From the NCBI GenBank assembly GCA_944323045.1, contig CALUQX010000006.1, forward strand, positions 30,314 to 94,313: a DNA stretch of 64,000 nt. The letters are read 5' to 3'. The notes below the pieces were generated by a model. It saw only the letters and a program-made list of their open reading frames with translations. It did no database searches and was not told the origin of the DNA. This stretch comes from Candidatus Gastranaerophilales bacterium (GTDB lineage Bacteria; Cyanobacteriota; Vampirovibrionia; Gastranaerophilales; Gastranaerophilaceae). Every line of letters starts with the position of its first letter. The stretch's first letter is position 1. Shown one piece after another: positions 32,604-41,164 of the stretch. Position numbers and translations under genes: made by a program.

Positions 32604-33221
32604 CTAGACTTTTGTCAAATTCTGGTACTCACGTAGAGTTTTGACATCACTTCTAAATGGCAGACTTACATAGTTGCGCTGGAGTTTGTAGTTAAGACTT
32701 GGCATTCCCGCTTTGTAAAACTCAATTTCTCTGTCGCGCATATTAAGTTTTTTAACAATTCTTCTGTTCTTTGATTTGAGATGATGAATCATCAATGCAG
32801 AAAAAGCAAATAAACACAACGCCCATGTTAATTTTTCTTTTGCAAACCTGTCGCCAACCTGTATTGGGGCAGAATTAGGCGTGTTAAATATTACATTGGC
32901 ATCAGCTATATTTTTTGCATTGATATATACTTTAACTTCGCCGTTAGAAGCCTTTTCAACAATAATACCGTTTGCATTAGTTGTATTTTTATAAAGAGTG
33001 TTAACATTTCCTGCTGCAGAAACCCCTTTCAAAGTAAGTTCCATAGAATCGGCTGATTTAACGGATTTTTTAACTTTAGCCGGTGCATCTGAGCGCAATA
33101 CTACATTATAAGTGTTATCAACGCCTTCCAGCACAACCGAATTCAAATAATTTTCCGCCGAAAATGCCGGTATCGATGTGTTAAGTATAACTATTAAAAA
33201 TATCAAAAATAATCTTTTCAA
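32604..33221 (-). CDS. Exported, membrane-anchored protein with AMIN-like domain
   Basis: 205 residues: a Sec signal peptide (MKRLFLIFLIVILNTSIPAFS, about 21 residues), a beta-rich region of about 100 residues resembling AMIN domains of PilQ/AmiC (LRSDAPAKVKKS, MELTLKGV, GEVKVYINA), then one membrane span near residues 131-148 and a basic cytoplasmic tail. AMIN domains bind peptidoglycan. A role in envelope or secretin/pilus positioning is possible but unproven. Monocistronic. Confidence 0.6.
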   Translation of the reverse strand: MKRLFLIFLIVILNTSIPAFSAENYLNSVVLEGVDNTYNVVLRSDAPAKVKKSVKSADSMELTLKGVSAAGNVNTLYKNTTNANGIIVEKASNGEVKVYINAKNIADANVIFNTPNSAPIQVGDRFAKEKLTWALCLFAFSALMIHHLKSKNRRIVKKLNMRDREIEFYKAGMPSLNYKLQRNYVSLPFRSDVKTLREYQNLTKV

Positions 33222-33470
33222 CTTATTTTTCCCCTAATCTTCTTACATACTAATCATAATTATTTGAGATGTTTTGGACATCAATCTATCGGATTATAAT
33301 AATATAATTCTATAGGTTGAATTTATGCAGAAAATAAGCGAATTGACATCTGTAGTTCAGTATTGAAGAATATGTAAACAAATGTTACAAATCCAGCCAT
33401 GCTTGAAATTAGAAAAGAGAGGAAGTTTTTATATAAATGTAAGCACGAGATGATTAAGGAGCAAGAGATA

Positions 33471-33821
33471 ATGAACGGAATTACAAGTAAATCTTCAAGC
33501 AGAGCTAATCAAACAGAAAGCACAAGACCTGCAAAAACAGTAGAAACAGCGGGTTCACTTGCGATGAATTCAGCTTTTGATTACTTTTCAGTAAACACAT
33601 ATGATTCATTTTCTTCAAGCAATCCATTTTCAGTAAATTACGCACAGTATGCAGACTGTACAGAGGGAACAACAGTTGCATATAGCGGGGGATTTTTAAG
33701 TGATTTTTCAAATGCCGTATCAACACTTAGTACAGGCGGGTTCAGCGGCGGAGCCACGGCATCCTGCGGGGCATCATCAGGCGGATGCAGTTCAGGCGGC
33801 GGTTTTACATCATTTTGTTAA
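33471..33821 (+). CDS. Small Ser/Thr-rich protein with Gly/Ser/Cys tail
   Basis: 116 residues starting MNGITSKSSSRANQ; AAGGAG 9 nt upstream sets this start over an upstream extension. The N-terminal 90 residues are Ser, Thr and Asn rich. The C-terminus is low-complexity Gly/Ser with spaced Cys (SCGASSGGCSSGGGFTSFC). No signal peptide. The tail resembles azole-modified microcin precursors in composition, but no modification enzyme is nearby. Could equally be a surface structural protein. Unrecognised family. Confidence 0.5.
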   Translation: MNGITSKSSSRANQTESTRPAKTVETAGSLAMNSAFDYFSVNTYDSFSSSNPFSVNYAQYADCTEGTTVAYSGGFLSDFSNAVSTLSTGGFSGGATASCGASSGGCSSGGGFTSFC

Positions 33822-33837
33822 GATAGGGGCTCTGTGA

Positions 33838-34188
33838 GCTGTGACCGGTGAACAGGCGATTGGTTGTTTTTTTAAGACGATAAGACGTTAGGACGTGTCT
33901 TGGATTTGCTCCACGCTCACAGAGTTTCGCCTAAAAGCCTTGCGGCTTAGTCGGCTCAATCTGTTCGCTATCCGGACTCGCTTTGCTCCGTCCGTACGCA
34001 AATCCGCTCTGCTCGCAATCCGCAAGTGCGCGATGACAAGAAAACATCAGGCAACATGGAATATCCACATTGACTCATAAAAGGCACTAAGTTACTAAGG
34101 CACTGAGGCATTAAGTATTTAATAAAAATAAGGCAACGCTCTATTCTTGCATTGCCTCATTTTGAAATCCTCTTAATCACCTAGTCAC
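33838..34188. repeat. Repeat-dense intergenic block A
   Basis: Non-coding mosaic downstream of the 34246 pilin: a GTGAACAGGCGATTGGTTG fragment, the structured repeat (33902-34005), the GGCAACATGGAATATCCACA unit near 34050, GGCACTAAG units at 34080-34115, and CTTAATCACCTAGTCAC near 34172. Short ORFs across it are repeat artefacts. Confidence 0.75.
33902..34005 (-). repeat. Structured ~104-nt repeat, copy 1
   Basis: Outer stem GGATTTGC / GCAAATCC. Inner arms: CGGAC / GTCCG; a GAGCC...GGCGA arm capped by the copy-specific hairpin AAGCC-GGCTT; and CTCT...GGAG. Present in the same orientation as the nearby pilin gene. Confidence 0.7.
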
Positions 34189-34190
34189 TT

Positions 34191-34215
34191 CAGCAAGAGG
34201 CTCTGCCTCTTGCTG
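34191..34215 (-). other. Hairpin 3' of the 34246 pilin gene
   Basis: A perfect 11-bp stem CAGCAAGAGGC / GCCTCTTGCTG with a 3-nt loop (AGA on the pilin-sense strand), 31 bp past the stop codon and with no following T-run. The CAAGAGGC-AGA-GCCTCTTG core matches the hairpin at 51040-51066. Confidence 0.75.
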
Positions 34216-34245
34216 GAAAAATCGCATGAATTGGAAATTGGGAAA

Positions 34246-35289
34246 TTAATCACCTACGCAAATCGCAAGAAAGTCGTCGCCGTTGCGGTAGCCCCAGACA
34301 GAGTCAGAGAGGCTATACCAGAATTGGCGAGCGCTGGCGTAGAAATAGCTAACCTCTTGACCTGAAAAAACAGTGATCATGTCTGGGCGAGGTGCGGCTG
34401 AGATGAATTGCGAAGCTTTTGTTGTGTCTAAGCTTATTCCGCTTACATTTTGCTGAGCACCTATTGTGCCATCGTAATTGTATAAGTAGGTTGCCAATTG
34501 TCCCAGCTGTTCCTTTGTTGGCATGTTTTGGACCCCACCGCAGGCTTTTACTGCACCTGCCCAATAATCAATTTCCTCTCCGCATGCTTTTATCCCCAGT
34601 TTGCCTTCTGATACTGCCTGATTACATTCCTCTAATGTCATCGGGCTATACCCTGTTCCAGGGGCTAGTAACTTGTTTATACACATACCGCCTACTAGAT
34701 CTTTCTTAATCATACAGCCAAGTTTTTTCACATTTGCGTTCTGATTTACGTCCTTACCCAAGATATTCGGATTTTTGTGTCCAGATACGTCATACAATAT
34801 TGCCATGCTTGCCTCAGTCGCACTAAACTGATTATTGAATGGTTGTTGGTCGGTCTGTGGATTATATGCAATTAGGGCATTTATTCCATTAGCAAATTGT
34901 ACACCAACCGTCTCTGTGCCCCAATCCTCTTTGGCAAGTTTGGCGGATGTCTTTAAATTCGCAGCGTCCACTTCCTGACCGTCCGCTGTTAAAATTGTTC
35001 TTTCAAAGCATTTGCTTAAATTATTGCTATCACATACATTGGTTATTTTGATTTTCTTCTTTAATTCGTTTACAAAATCCATTGTCGAATTGTAACCGGC
35101 TAGTTTTTCTTCTGTGTTCAATTGTTTTGCGGCAACCTCAAGGCGTTTTTCAAATACATCTTTTGCAGTTGCCCATGCCTTTTCGTTGTAGTTCTTAACT
35201 AGACTTGGTATCGTTATCGCTGCCACTACGCCAATGATGGCCAGAGTTATGAGTACCTCCGCCAAAGTGAATGCTTTAATTTTTTTCAT
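34246..35289 (-). CDS. Type IV pilin-like protein with lectin-like variable tail
   Basis: 347 residues: leader MKKIKA, then FTLAEVLITLAIIGVVAAIT, Ala at -1, Glu at +5. The middle (NYNEKAWATAKDVFEKRLEV, FVNELKKKIKIT) and DYWAGAVKACGGVQNMPT are shared with the pilins at 39.3 and 49.9 kb. The last 40 codons (34273-34353) are GC-rich and full of NNC codons, encoding a Tyr/Ser/Asp/Trp-rich tail that ends LAICVGD. The fold is likely C-type-lectin-like, as in DGR targets. Divergent from the XRE gene at 35387 (97 bp). Confidence 0.87.
   Translation of the reverse strand: MKKIKAFTLAEVLITLAIIGVVAAITIPSLVKNYNEKAWATAKDVFEKRLEVAAKQLNTEEKLAGYNSTMDFVNELKKKIKITNVCDSNNLSKCFERTILTADGQEVDAANLKTSAKLAKEDWGTETVGVQFANGINALIAYNPQTDQQPFNNQFSATEASMAILYDVSGHKNPNILGKDVNQNANVKKLGCMIKKDLVGGMCINKLLAPGTGYSPMTLEECNQAVSEGKLGIKACGEEIDYWAGAVKACGGVQNMPTKEQLGQLATYLYNYDGTIGAQQNVSGISLDTTKASQFISAAPRPDMITVFSGQEVSYFYASARQFWYSLSDSVWGYRNGDDFLAICVGD
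34273..34353 (-). other. Candidate variable region, pilin 34246
   Basis: 27 codons between SGQE and LAIC. 16 end in C. Compared with the other two tails it changes at the same positions (including a Tyr-to-Leu TAC/CTC change) but is less similar overall and has a few NNT codons. Confidence 0.5.
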
Positions 35290-35339
35290 ACGTAATCTCC
35301 TTGTAGTTTTATTAATTAAATTAATTACTAATTATAAAT

Positions 35340-35368
35340 AATTTATATCATGATTTAAATTATGTCAA
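35340..35368 (-). promoter_or_regulatory. Promoter of the 34246 pilin gene
   Basis: On the minus strand TTGACA (35363-35368), a 17-bp spacer, TAAATT (35340-35345), about 50 bp upstream of the ATG within the region shared with the XRE gene. Confidence 0.65.
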
Positions 35369-35386
35369 CTTATTAATAAATTTATT

Positions 35387-35602
35387 ATGATTAATACTAT
35401 GATAACTTTTAAATTAGATGATTTAATATGGCAGCACAGAAAAACCGCCGAAGAGGTTCGTATAGCTACAGGAATAAGCGCCGCAACACTATCTAACATT
35501 CGGAACAATAAAAACATAAACATCAGTGTGCACACGCTGGACAAGCTGTGCAAATACTTTCACTGCAAAGTCGGCGATATTATGGAGTATGTAGAAGACT
35601 AA
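35387..35602 (+). CDS. XRE-family HTH regulator (pilin cassette 4)
   Basis: 71 residues (67 if the second ATG, MITFKLDD, is used). A Cro/YozG-like domain: LIWQHRKTAEEVRIATGIS and AATLSNIRNNKNINISVHTL. Divergent from the pilin gene 34246-35289 with only 97 bp between; it probably represses both. Ends 22 bp before the converging helicase gene. Confidence 0.88.
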   Translation: MINTMITFKLDDLIWQHRKTAEEVRIATGISAATLSNIRNNKNINISVHTLDKLCKYFHCKVGDIMEYVED

Positions 35603-35624
35603 TCAACGACTGCGCACCAAAAGC

Positions 35625-37913
35625 CTAATCCACATCTACAGGCTCACGCAAAATCTTTTCAATAGCTTCCCTTGCCGTAAAGACAAGCGCCTCAGGAACA
35701 TTAGAAATTGTCGTAAACTGTCTCAAAACATCAACAACACGTTTGAATGAACGCACAATATCACCTTCACCCATGTCAATATCTTCGGTCACTGTTTCCC
35801 ATTCAGCGCCCTCAACCCATAATTCTATCATTGAGGAAAAATAAGGATTTATATACATCGGCGCCTCCACTTGATAGCGATTCTGGACTTTTTCAACTTT
35901 ACGTCTTATATTTCTGATTAGATTCAAAGTCTTGCGAATAGGTTCAGAAAAAGGTCTGTAAGGAATATCAATACGCAAATCCTCTGTTGTTATAGCACAA
36001 ACAACACCCGCAAGCTGTGCAGGAGTAAGATTGTCTAATACACCGGAGAAAATGATTTCCGCAATAAATAATTCGTTTTCTGAACGTATCTGTGCTGTTG
36101 TGATACCTTTAGCAGTTGGATAATCTTCAACAATGTATCCCATATCAACCAGAACAGAACGGTGCGCAAGGAATTTGTTCCAGAAAATATCGCGCTGACG
36201 CTCAATCTCTTTTGCTAATTTGTTTTGTTTAACCTTTAAACGCTCAATAACTTCAATATTCTTTGCGTGTTTTTTGTAAAGTTTACAGTTGTCACATGCA
36301 CAGTCATGCATTTTAGCAAGCATTTCTTTTGTTTCCTGCCCGAATTTAATCACTTCATCAGAAAGCGGTCTGTGCTTTGATTTTTCCTGCTTTAATATCT
36401 TCTTATAAGTCTGGCGGTTTTGAACATAGATATTACGCAATTTGTTATATTCAAAAAATTTGTCGTCACAGAGTTTATGCGGGCAGGCAAACTCGCGTGC
36501 TTTAATTTCCGCATTATAAGCCTCATCCAGTTTTAAAAGCGGCTGGAGGCGGGAACCGGATGAAAAATATCCAAAACTTTTTAGAATTAATTCTTTTGCC
36601 TCATCAAGGCTGAAACGCTGTAATAGATTCAATACCATTGAATAACTCGGTGAAAAACGGCTTTCCAGAGGATTGGCAGGACTTAATACAAGTTCCGCAA
36701 CCTCTTCTGGTGACTGAAACTGGGTTCCTACAACAGTAACATAACCGACTTCATCCATACCACGACGACCAGCGCGACCGGACATCTGCAAAAATTCGCT
36801 TGCAGTAAGCATTCTGTGACCGCTGTCTGTGCGTTTGCTTGTAGAACTTATTACGGTAGAGCGTGCAGGCATGTTAATCCCCGCAGCAAGAGTTTCGGTC
36901 GCAAAAACAACTTTAATAAGTCCTTTCTGGAACAGTTTTTCCACAAGGTTTTTCCATGCCGGTAAAAGTCCGGCATGATGTGAGGCAACTCCGCAAAGCA
37001 GGTATTCAATGTGTTTATTGCCGTAAAGATGCGGATTTTCAGCAATATATTCATCCACAAATTGTCTTATCTGTGCTTGCTCAGCCCTTGTTACCAGACT
37101 TAAAGAGGTGGCACATTTTTCCATCTGTTCATCACATTTTTTGCGGGAAAAAGTAAAATAAATAGCCGGCAGCATGTCATTTTCCGCAAGATTGCGAACA
37201 ATATCCTTTACATAAGAACGCTGCTTATTACGGCTTTTGTAAGGTACTTTCTTTTCCGGTTTGATTTTTTTATTAAGTTGACCGGAAGGCGTCAACAGCG
37301 GCAGAAGTCTGTCTGGCTGTGAACTGTCAAAATAATAGAATTTCAGTGGCACAGGTCGAAAATCAGTGTTAACCAGTTCTGTGCGAGAGTGAACGGTATT
37401 AATCCATGCGGTGAGTTCATCAGCGTTTGCAACAGTTGCAGAGAGCGCAATAATTTGTACATTGGTAGGGCAGTAAATAATACTCTCTTCCCAGACAGTG
37501 CCGCGTTGTTCGTCATTCATGTAATGAACTTCATCCAGCACAACATAACGGACATTCTGAAGATTATCCGCAACAGCCCCGAAGTTTGTACCATAAAGCA
37601 TATTCCTAAAAACTTCGGTAGTCATAACAACAATCTGCGCACTTCTATTTATTGAAGTATCTCCTGTGAGAAGTCCTACGTTATCAGTGCCGTAGCGTTC
37701 GCCAAAATCATAGTATTTTTGATTAGAAAGTGCTTTCAAAGGAGTTGTGTAAAAAATTCTTGTCCCTTCTTCCAAAGCCTTATGTATTGCATGTTCTGCT
37801 ATAACGGTTTTACCCGCTCCTGTCGGCGCGCACACAACAACGCTTTTGCCTTCATTTATAAGATCACATGCCTGTTTTTGAAAATCATCTAATTCAAACG
37901 GGAAATTATACAT
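35625..37913 (-). CDS. DEAD/DEAH-box RNA helicase, Ski2/Mtr4-like, with DSHCT domain
   Basis: 762 residues. RecA domain 1: CAPTGAGKT (Walker A, residues 28-36), DEVHYMND (motif II), SATVAN (motif III). RecA domain 2: FATETLAAGINMPA and QMSGRAGRRG (motifs V and VI). A Cys/His-containing insert (HDCACDNCKLY) follows, then a C-terminal DSHCT-like region. Cyanobacteria and plastids (ISE2) have close relatives involved in RNA processing or turnover. Cytoplasmic. Stands alone, with an upstream promoter region of about 120 bp. Confidence 0.93.
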   Translation of the reverse strand: MYNFPFELDDFQKQACDLINEGKSVVVCAPTGAGKTVIAEHAIHKALEEGTRIFYTTPLKALSNQKYYDFGERYGTDNVGLLTGDTSINRSAQIVVMTTEVFRNMLYGTNFGAVADNLQNVRYVVLDEVHYMNDEQRGTVWEESIIYCPTNVQIIALSATVANADELTAWINTVHSRTELVNTDFRPVPLKFYYFDSSQPDRLLPLLTPSGQLNKKIKPEKKVPYKSRNKQRSYVKDIVRNLAENDMLPAIYFTFSRKKCDEQMEKCATSLSLVTRAEQAQIRQFVDEYIAENPHLYGNKHIEYLLCGVASHHAGLLPAWKNLVEKLFQKGLIKVVFATETLAAGINMPARSTVISSTSKRTDSGHRMLTASEFLQMSGRAGRRGMDEVGYVTVVGTQFQSPEEVAELVLSPANPLESRFSPSYSMVLNLLQRFSLDEAKELILKSFGYFSSGSRLQPLLKLDEAYNAEIKAREFACPHKLCDDKFFEYNKLRNIYVQNRQTYKKILKQEKSKHRPLSDEVIKFGQETKEMLAKMHDCACDNCKLYKKHAKNIEVIERLKVKQNKLAKEIERQRDIFWNKFLAHRSVLVDMGYIVEDYPTAKGITTAQIRSENELFIAEIIFSGVLDNLTPAQLAGVVCAITTEDLRIDIPYRPFSEPIRKTLNLIRNIRRKVEKVQNRYQVEAPMYINPYFSSMIELWVEGAEWETVTEDIDMGEGDIVRSFKRVVDVLRQFTTISNVPEALVFTAREAIEKILREPVDVD

Positions 37914-38034
37914 TCCGACTCCTTAGCTATCTTTTAGTTTTATTATGCCCTAAAAACAGATATTTGTAAAATTATGTTGCAATTTGTAGCAAAAAATAAT
38001 ATTAGCTGTTTTATAACTGCCAAAGGAGAATATT

Positions 38035-38427
38035 ATGCAAATTAACAATCAAGTATCTAATCAAAATTTTGGTATGTCAATGAGAATTAGCAATGAGGCG
38101 CGAAATTATCTGAGAAACAGAAGATTAACTGACAAAGAAGTTGATAAACTTGGAAAACTCATCGATAAATTTGAGAATAAGAACGTTAATGTCAGATTTC
38201 AAATGGTTAATAATGTATTTTCAGGCTCAGTGCATGTCGATAGTAAATATAGCAAAGATTTTGAAGAGAGTTTGTTTGGCAGACTTTTCAGAAGTCCGAT
38301 GAAATTTATAGAAAAAGTTTGTAAAAGGGCAGAAGACGCTGATAATATGTATAACCACAGCAAATTAGATGAAATGCTCGACAGCAAGTTTAAGCCTAAA
38401 GACGATTACTTTGTTAAATCAAAGTAA
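38035..38427 (+). CDS. Small uncharacterised protein with QNFGMSM N-terminus
   Basis: 130 residues, basic and helical, no membrane span. Starts MQINNQVSNQNFGMSMRIS, another case of the Asn-rich plus NFG N-terminal signature. AAAGGAG lies 7 nt upstream. The middle (RLTDKEVDKLGKLIDKFENK) is helical; Cys appears once. No known domain. It is isolated between the helicase and an 835-bp repeat block. Confidence 0.6.
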   Translation: MQINNQVSNQNFGMSMRISNEARNYLRNRRLTDKEVDKLGKLIDKFENKNVNVRFQMVNNVFSGSVHVDSKYSKDFEESLFGRLFRSPMKFIEKVCKRAEDADNMYNHSKLDEMLDSKFKPKDDYFVKSK

Positions 38428-38600
38428 TTAATGATTAGCAAATTTTTGGCGGTGGGCGCTTATTCTGTGAGCAGTGAACGGTTGTTACAAAAGTGATTAA
38501 GTGACTGGGTGATTAAGCGGTTACATTAATCAGCCAACACCTCCATGTCATCGCGCATTTATTGCGCGATCTCAGAAACAGAAGTTACTAAGGCACTAGC

Positions 38601-38704
38601 GGATTTGCGTACGGACGGAGCAAAGCGAGTCCGGATAGCGAGGAAATTGAGCGGAGTTGAACCGCAGGTTCAAAAGCGAAACTTTCCGAGCGTGGAGCAA
38701 ATCC
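38601..38704 (+). repeat. Structured ~104-nt repeat, copy 2
   Basis: Outer stem GGATTTGC / GCAAATCC; variable hairpin TTGAACC-gca-GGTTCAA; the TT-GA-GC / GC-GA-AA arm is kept although the GCC pairs of other copies are shortened to GC. Confidence 0.7.
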
Positions 38705-39047
38705 AAGACAGCGAATGCGAAGCAATCCAGCCAATTGTTTCATAACAGCCACAGCTAATCTAAATACGCCTATGACCAACCCCCACCCACAACACTAAAC
38801 TCACATACGTTCGTTAAGTGTTGTGACCTCCCCCTCGGAGAGGTGAATCAGGCAACATGGGATATCCACATTGACTCATAAAAGGCACTAAGTATTTAAT
38901 AAAAATAAGGCAACGCTTGAATCTTGCTTTGCCATTCAAAAGGCACTAAGGCACTAGGGGGGTAAGGCACTAAGTATTTACAAAAAATAAGGCAATGTGG
39001 AATTTCCCTAATTGCCCTATTTTTATTAACGAACTTATCGTCTTAGC

Positions 39048-39219
39048 GGATTTGCGTACGGACGGAGTGAGCAGAGCGAGCGAGTCCGGATAGCGAACGG
39101 AACGAGCCGGCTTGTGCGTAAGCACAATAGGCGAGACTCCGTGAGCGTGGAGAGCGAGTGAGCGAAGAGTTAAAGCGTAAGCGTACTCGTTATTCGCGAA
39201 CGATGCGACAGGCAAATCC
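39048..39219 (+). repeat. Structured repeat, copy 3, with extra 68-bp segment
   Basis: Outer stem GGATTTGC / GCAAATCC; variable hairpin TTGTGC-gtaa-GCACAA. Between the CTCC...GGAG arm and the outer stem there is an additional AGCGAGTGAGCGAAGAG-type segment not present in the other copies. Confidence 0.7.
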
Positions 39220-39262
39220 AAGACGCGTCTTAACGTCCTAACGTCTTTTTTAATTAGTCCTC

Positions 39263-40459
39263 TTAATTGGAATCACCTAAGCAAACCGCGAGTGCGTGGC
39301 TGTCGCGGGCGAAGCTGCTCCAGCTCGTGTAGGTAGAGTGGAAGCCGCGGCCGTACGCGTAGTCGCTGCTGTTCTCCTGCCCAGACCAAACAAAGAAGGA
39401 ACTAGAATATGGTGAGGCTGAGAGGAATTGAGATGCTTTGGTTGTATCTAGTGCTAAGCCGCCTGTATAACCAGTTGTAAGGTCAGTTCTGTTGTATACA
39501 TAGTTTGCCAATGCCGTTAATTGGGATTCTGTCGGCATGTTACTTGTTCCGCCGCATGCCTTCACTGCGCCTGCCCAGTAGTCATTGCCGTTGTAGCAAT
39601 ACTGAACATCTATTTCGCCTTTATCCTTTGCCTCTGTACATTCTGCATAGGTTAATGCGCTATACCCTGTTCTCGTGGCTAGTATCTGTGTTATGCACAT
39701 TGTATCTGCTAGTTCTGGTATCATGCAACCGGTTACGCCAGCCAAATTCTCAACGTTAATCTTGCCAATATCCTTACCGTTTGTGTTCGGATTCTTATTG
39801 CCGGAGACATCATATAATATCGCCATGCTGTTTGAGGTTGCACTAAACTGATTATTGAATGGTTCCTGTGTTGTATTCGGGTTGTAAGCAATAATAGCAT
39901 TTACGCCATTTGCAAACTGAACCGCAACTGTATCCGTATCCCAGTCATCCTGACCTAAGCTTGCGGCATTCTTGATTGTTGACATATCTACAGGGTCTTC
40001 GCCTTCGTTCCAGATTACTTCTTTGTTAAAACACTTGGTAATATTGTTATTGTCGCATACTCTTGTAATCTTTATGTACTTCTTTAATTCGTTCACAAAG
40101 TCCATGGTGTTTGAGTAGCCAGCAAGTTTTTCTTCTGTGTTCATTTGACGCGTTGCGACTTCTAAGCGTTTCGTAAACACATCCTGAGCGGTGCTCCATG
40201 CCTTCTCGTTGTAGTTCTTAACTAGTGAAGGGATTGTTATCGCTGCAACTACGCCGATAATTGCCAATGTGATTAGCACCTCTGCCAAGGTAAACGCTGC
40301 GCGTTTACGCCCCCTCCTCGGAATTGAAAATTCCGGTTTCCTCTCACAAAAACAATCCACTGGATTGTTTTTGTTCGGCAGAGTCTTGAGGGGAGGACAT
40401 GATAACGGCTCTGTCGCTACGTGATTAATAAGCTTTTTTGATTTTGTTTTCTGTTCCAT
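39263..40459 (-). CDS. Type IV pilin-like protein, 54-residue leader and variable lectin-like tail
   Basis: 398 residues. The ATG (AAAGG 9 nt upstream) is followed by an unusually long leader of about 54 residues ending RRGRKRAA before FTLAEVLITLAIIGVVAAIT. The leader is encoded by palindromic repeat-like DNA (GGAATT-gaa-AATTCC; AAACAATCC-act-GGATTGTTT). The body is about 90% identical by eye to the pilin at 49871 over FVNELKKYIKITRVCDNNNI. The GC-rich tail (39293-39373) differs from that paralogue mainly at NNC codons. No XRE gene lies upstream; repeats fill that side. Confidence 0.87.
   Translation of the reverse strand: MEQKTKSKKLINHVATEPLSCPPLKTLPNKNNPVDCFCERKPEFSIPRRGRKRAAFTLAEVLITLAIIGVVAAITIPSLVKNYNEKAWSTAQDVFTKRLEVATRQMNTEEKLAGYSNTMDFVNELKKYIKITRVCDNNNITKCFNKEVIWNEGEDPVDMSTIKNAASLGQDDWDTDTVAVQFANGVNAIIAYNPNTTQEPFNNQFSATSNSMAILYDVSGNKNPNTNGKDIGKINVENLAGVTGCMIPELADTMCITQILATRTGYSALTYAECTEAKDKGEIDVQYCYNGNDYWAGAVKACGGTSNMPTESQLTALANYVYNRTDLTTGYTGGLALDTTKASQFLSASPYSSSFFVWSGQENSSDYAYGRGFHSTYTSWSSFARDSHALAVCLGDSN
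39293..39373 (-). other. Candidate DGR-type variable region, pilin 39263
   Basis: 27 codons from the AAC after GGGCAGGAG to the GCA before CTCGCGGTTTG. 21 end in C. Aligned without gaps for 21 codons to 50933-50995: 11 codons differ and 10 of the 11 keep C at position three in both genes; the other 10 codons are identical at every base. Confidence 0.7.
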
Positions 40460-40559
40460 AAATTTTTACCTTTCTTTTTTATATTTCTGATACGTACTTA
40501 GCGTCTTTTTTCTATCTGATAGTCAACTTTTTGAAAATTTATATACTTTAGCACAAGCT

Positions 40560-40840
40560 TTTAACTTGTGTCGAATTTTTGTTTGAGATCCCGCAAGGCG
40601 GAAATTTCTGTTGGTATTGCCCGCAACCTGTTGCGGGATGACATAACCAGCATTGACTGGACTTCTTTAGCAGAAGTCTGAGTGTAGGAGCGGACTGGTC
40701 CGCCCTCTGCTCGCAACACGTTGCGGGATGACATAATTGGCGTTGACCGCACTTCTTTAGCGGAAGTCTGAGTGTAAGAGCACACTTCGTGTGCCTTGAA
40801 AGCCTTGTGGGGCTTGAAGTTAGATACCCCCCCCCCCGCG
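40560..40840. repeat. Palindromic tandem repeat block C
   Basis: Two degenerate units of about 95 bp (about 40620-40712 and 40713-40800), each with CGCAAC..GTTGCGGG, GACTTCTTTAGCAGAAGTC-type and a third copy-specific palindrome (GCGGACTGGTCCGC or GCACACTTCGTGTGC). An 11-base C run ends the block. ORFs in this stretch are repeat artefacts. Confidence 0.75.
40827..40837 (+). repeat. Homopolymer run of 11 C
   Basis: Eleven C in a row in an otherwise AT-rich region, about 330 bp upstream of the MCE gene. Prone to slippage; possible assembly or sequencing uncertainty. Confidence 0.9.
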
Positions 40841-41164
40841 CAAATCCACTATTCATGCGGGTTTCAGCCTCATTCGTGGCTGTGGTGAGTGCCTTATGTT
40901 CGCCGCCTAAATTTTCACATCCATTGGAATTTTGTTGCACTATATTATTTCTGTTGGGATGGAAACCCCAACCTACTATAAATTCTTCTTTTGTTGCACA
41001 ATTTGCAGCCATTCAAATTCCTCACAAATATCCACACTTCCATTATTACATATTGCCCCAAAAATTTCAACCCTTTTTTCTAATTACATTAACAACATTT
41101 GCAAGATTTTATTTTTTCTGCTACCATAATTCTGTAAATAGTTATTGCGAGGGAAGGTAACTAA

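Larger units (their letters stand above)
38446..39255. repeat. Repeat-dense intergenic block B
   Basis: 835 bp without a credible gene, 3' of the 39263 pilin. Contents in order: TGAACGGTTGTTAC and GTGATTAAGTGACTGGGTG units; structured repeat copy 2; a GIY-YIG-type arm fragment (GCGAATGCGAAGCAATCCAG, about 38711); a GGCAACATGGGATATCCACA unit; GGCACTAAG units (38880-38975); a GGCAATGTGGAATTTCCCTA hairpin with a T-rich end; structured repeat copy 3. Confidence 0.75.

Noticed and set aside
33895..34080. 61-codon frame over structured repeat copy 1
   Set aside because: Same repeat in another orientation; no ribosome site.
38545..38745. Open frames in both directions over structured repeat copy 2
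   Set aside because: The sequence recurs as a non-coding structured repeat elsewhere with different frames; not a gene.
40548..41012. Open frames of 74-154 codons on both strands
   Set aside because: They run through palindromic tandem repeats and have Cys/Arg/Pro-biased translations without ribosome sites; treated as repeat artefacts.
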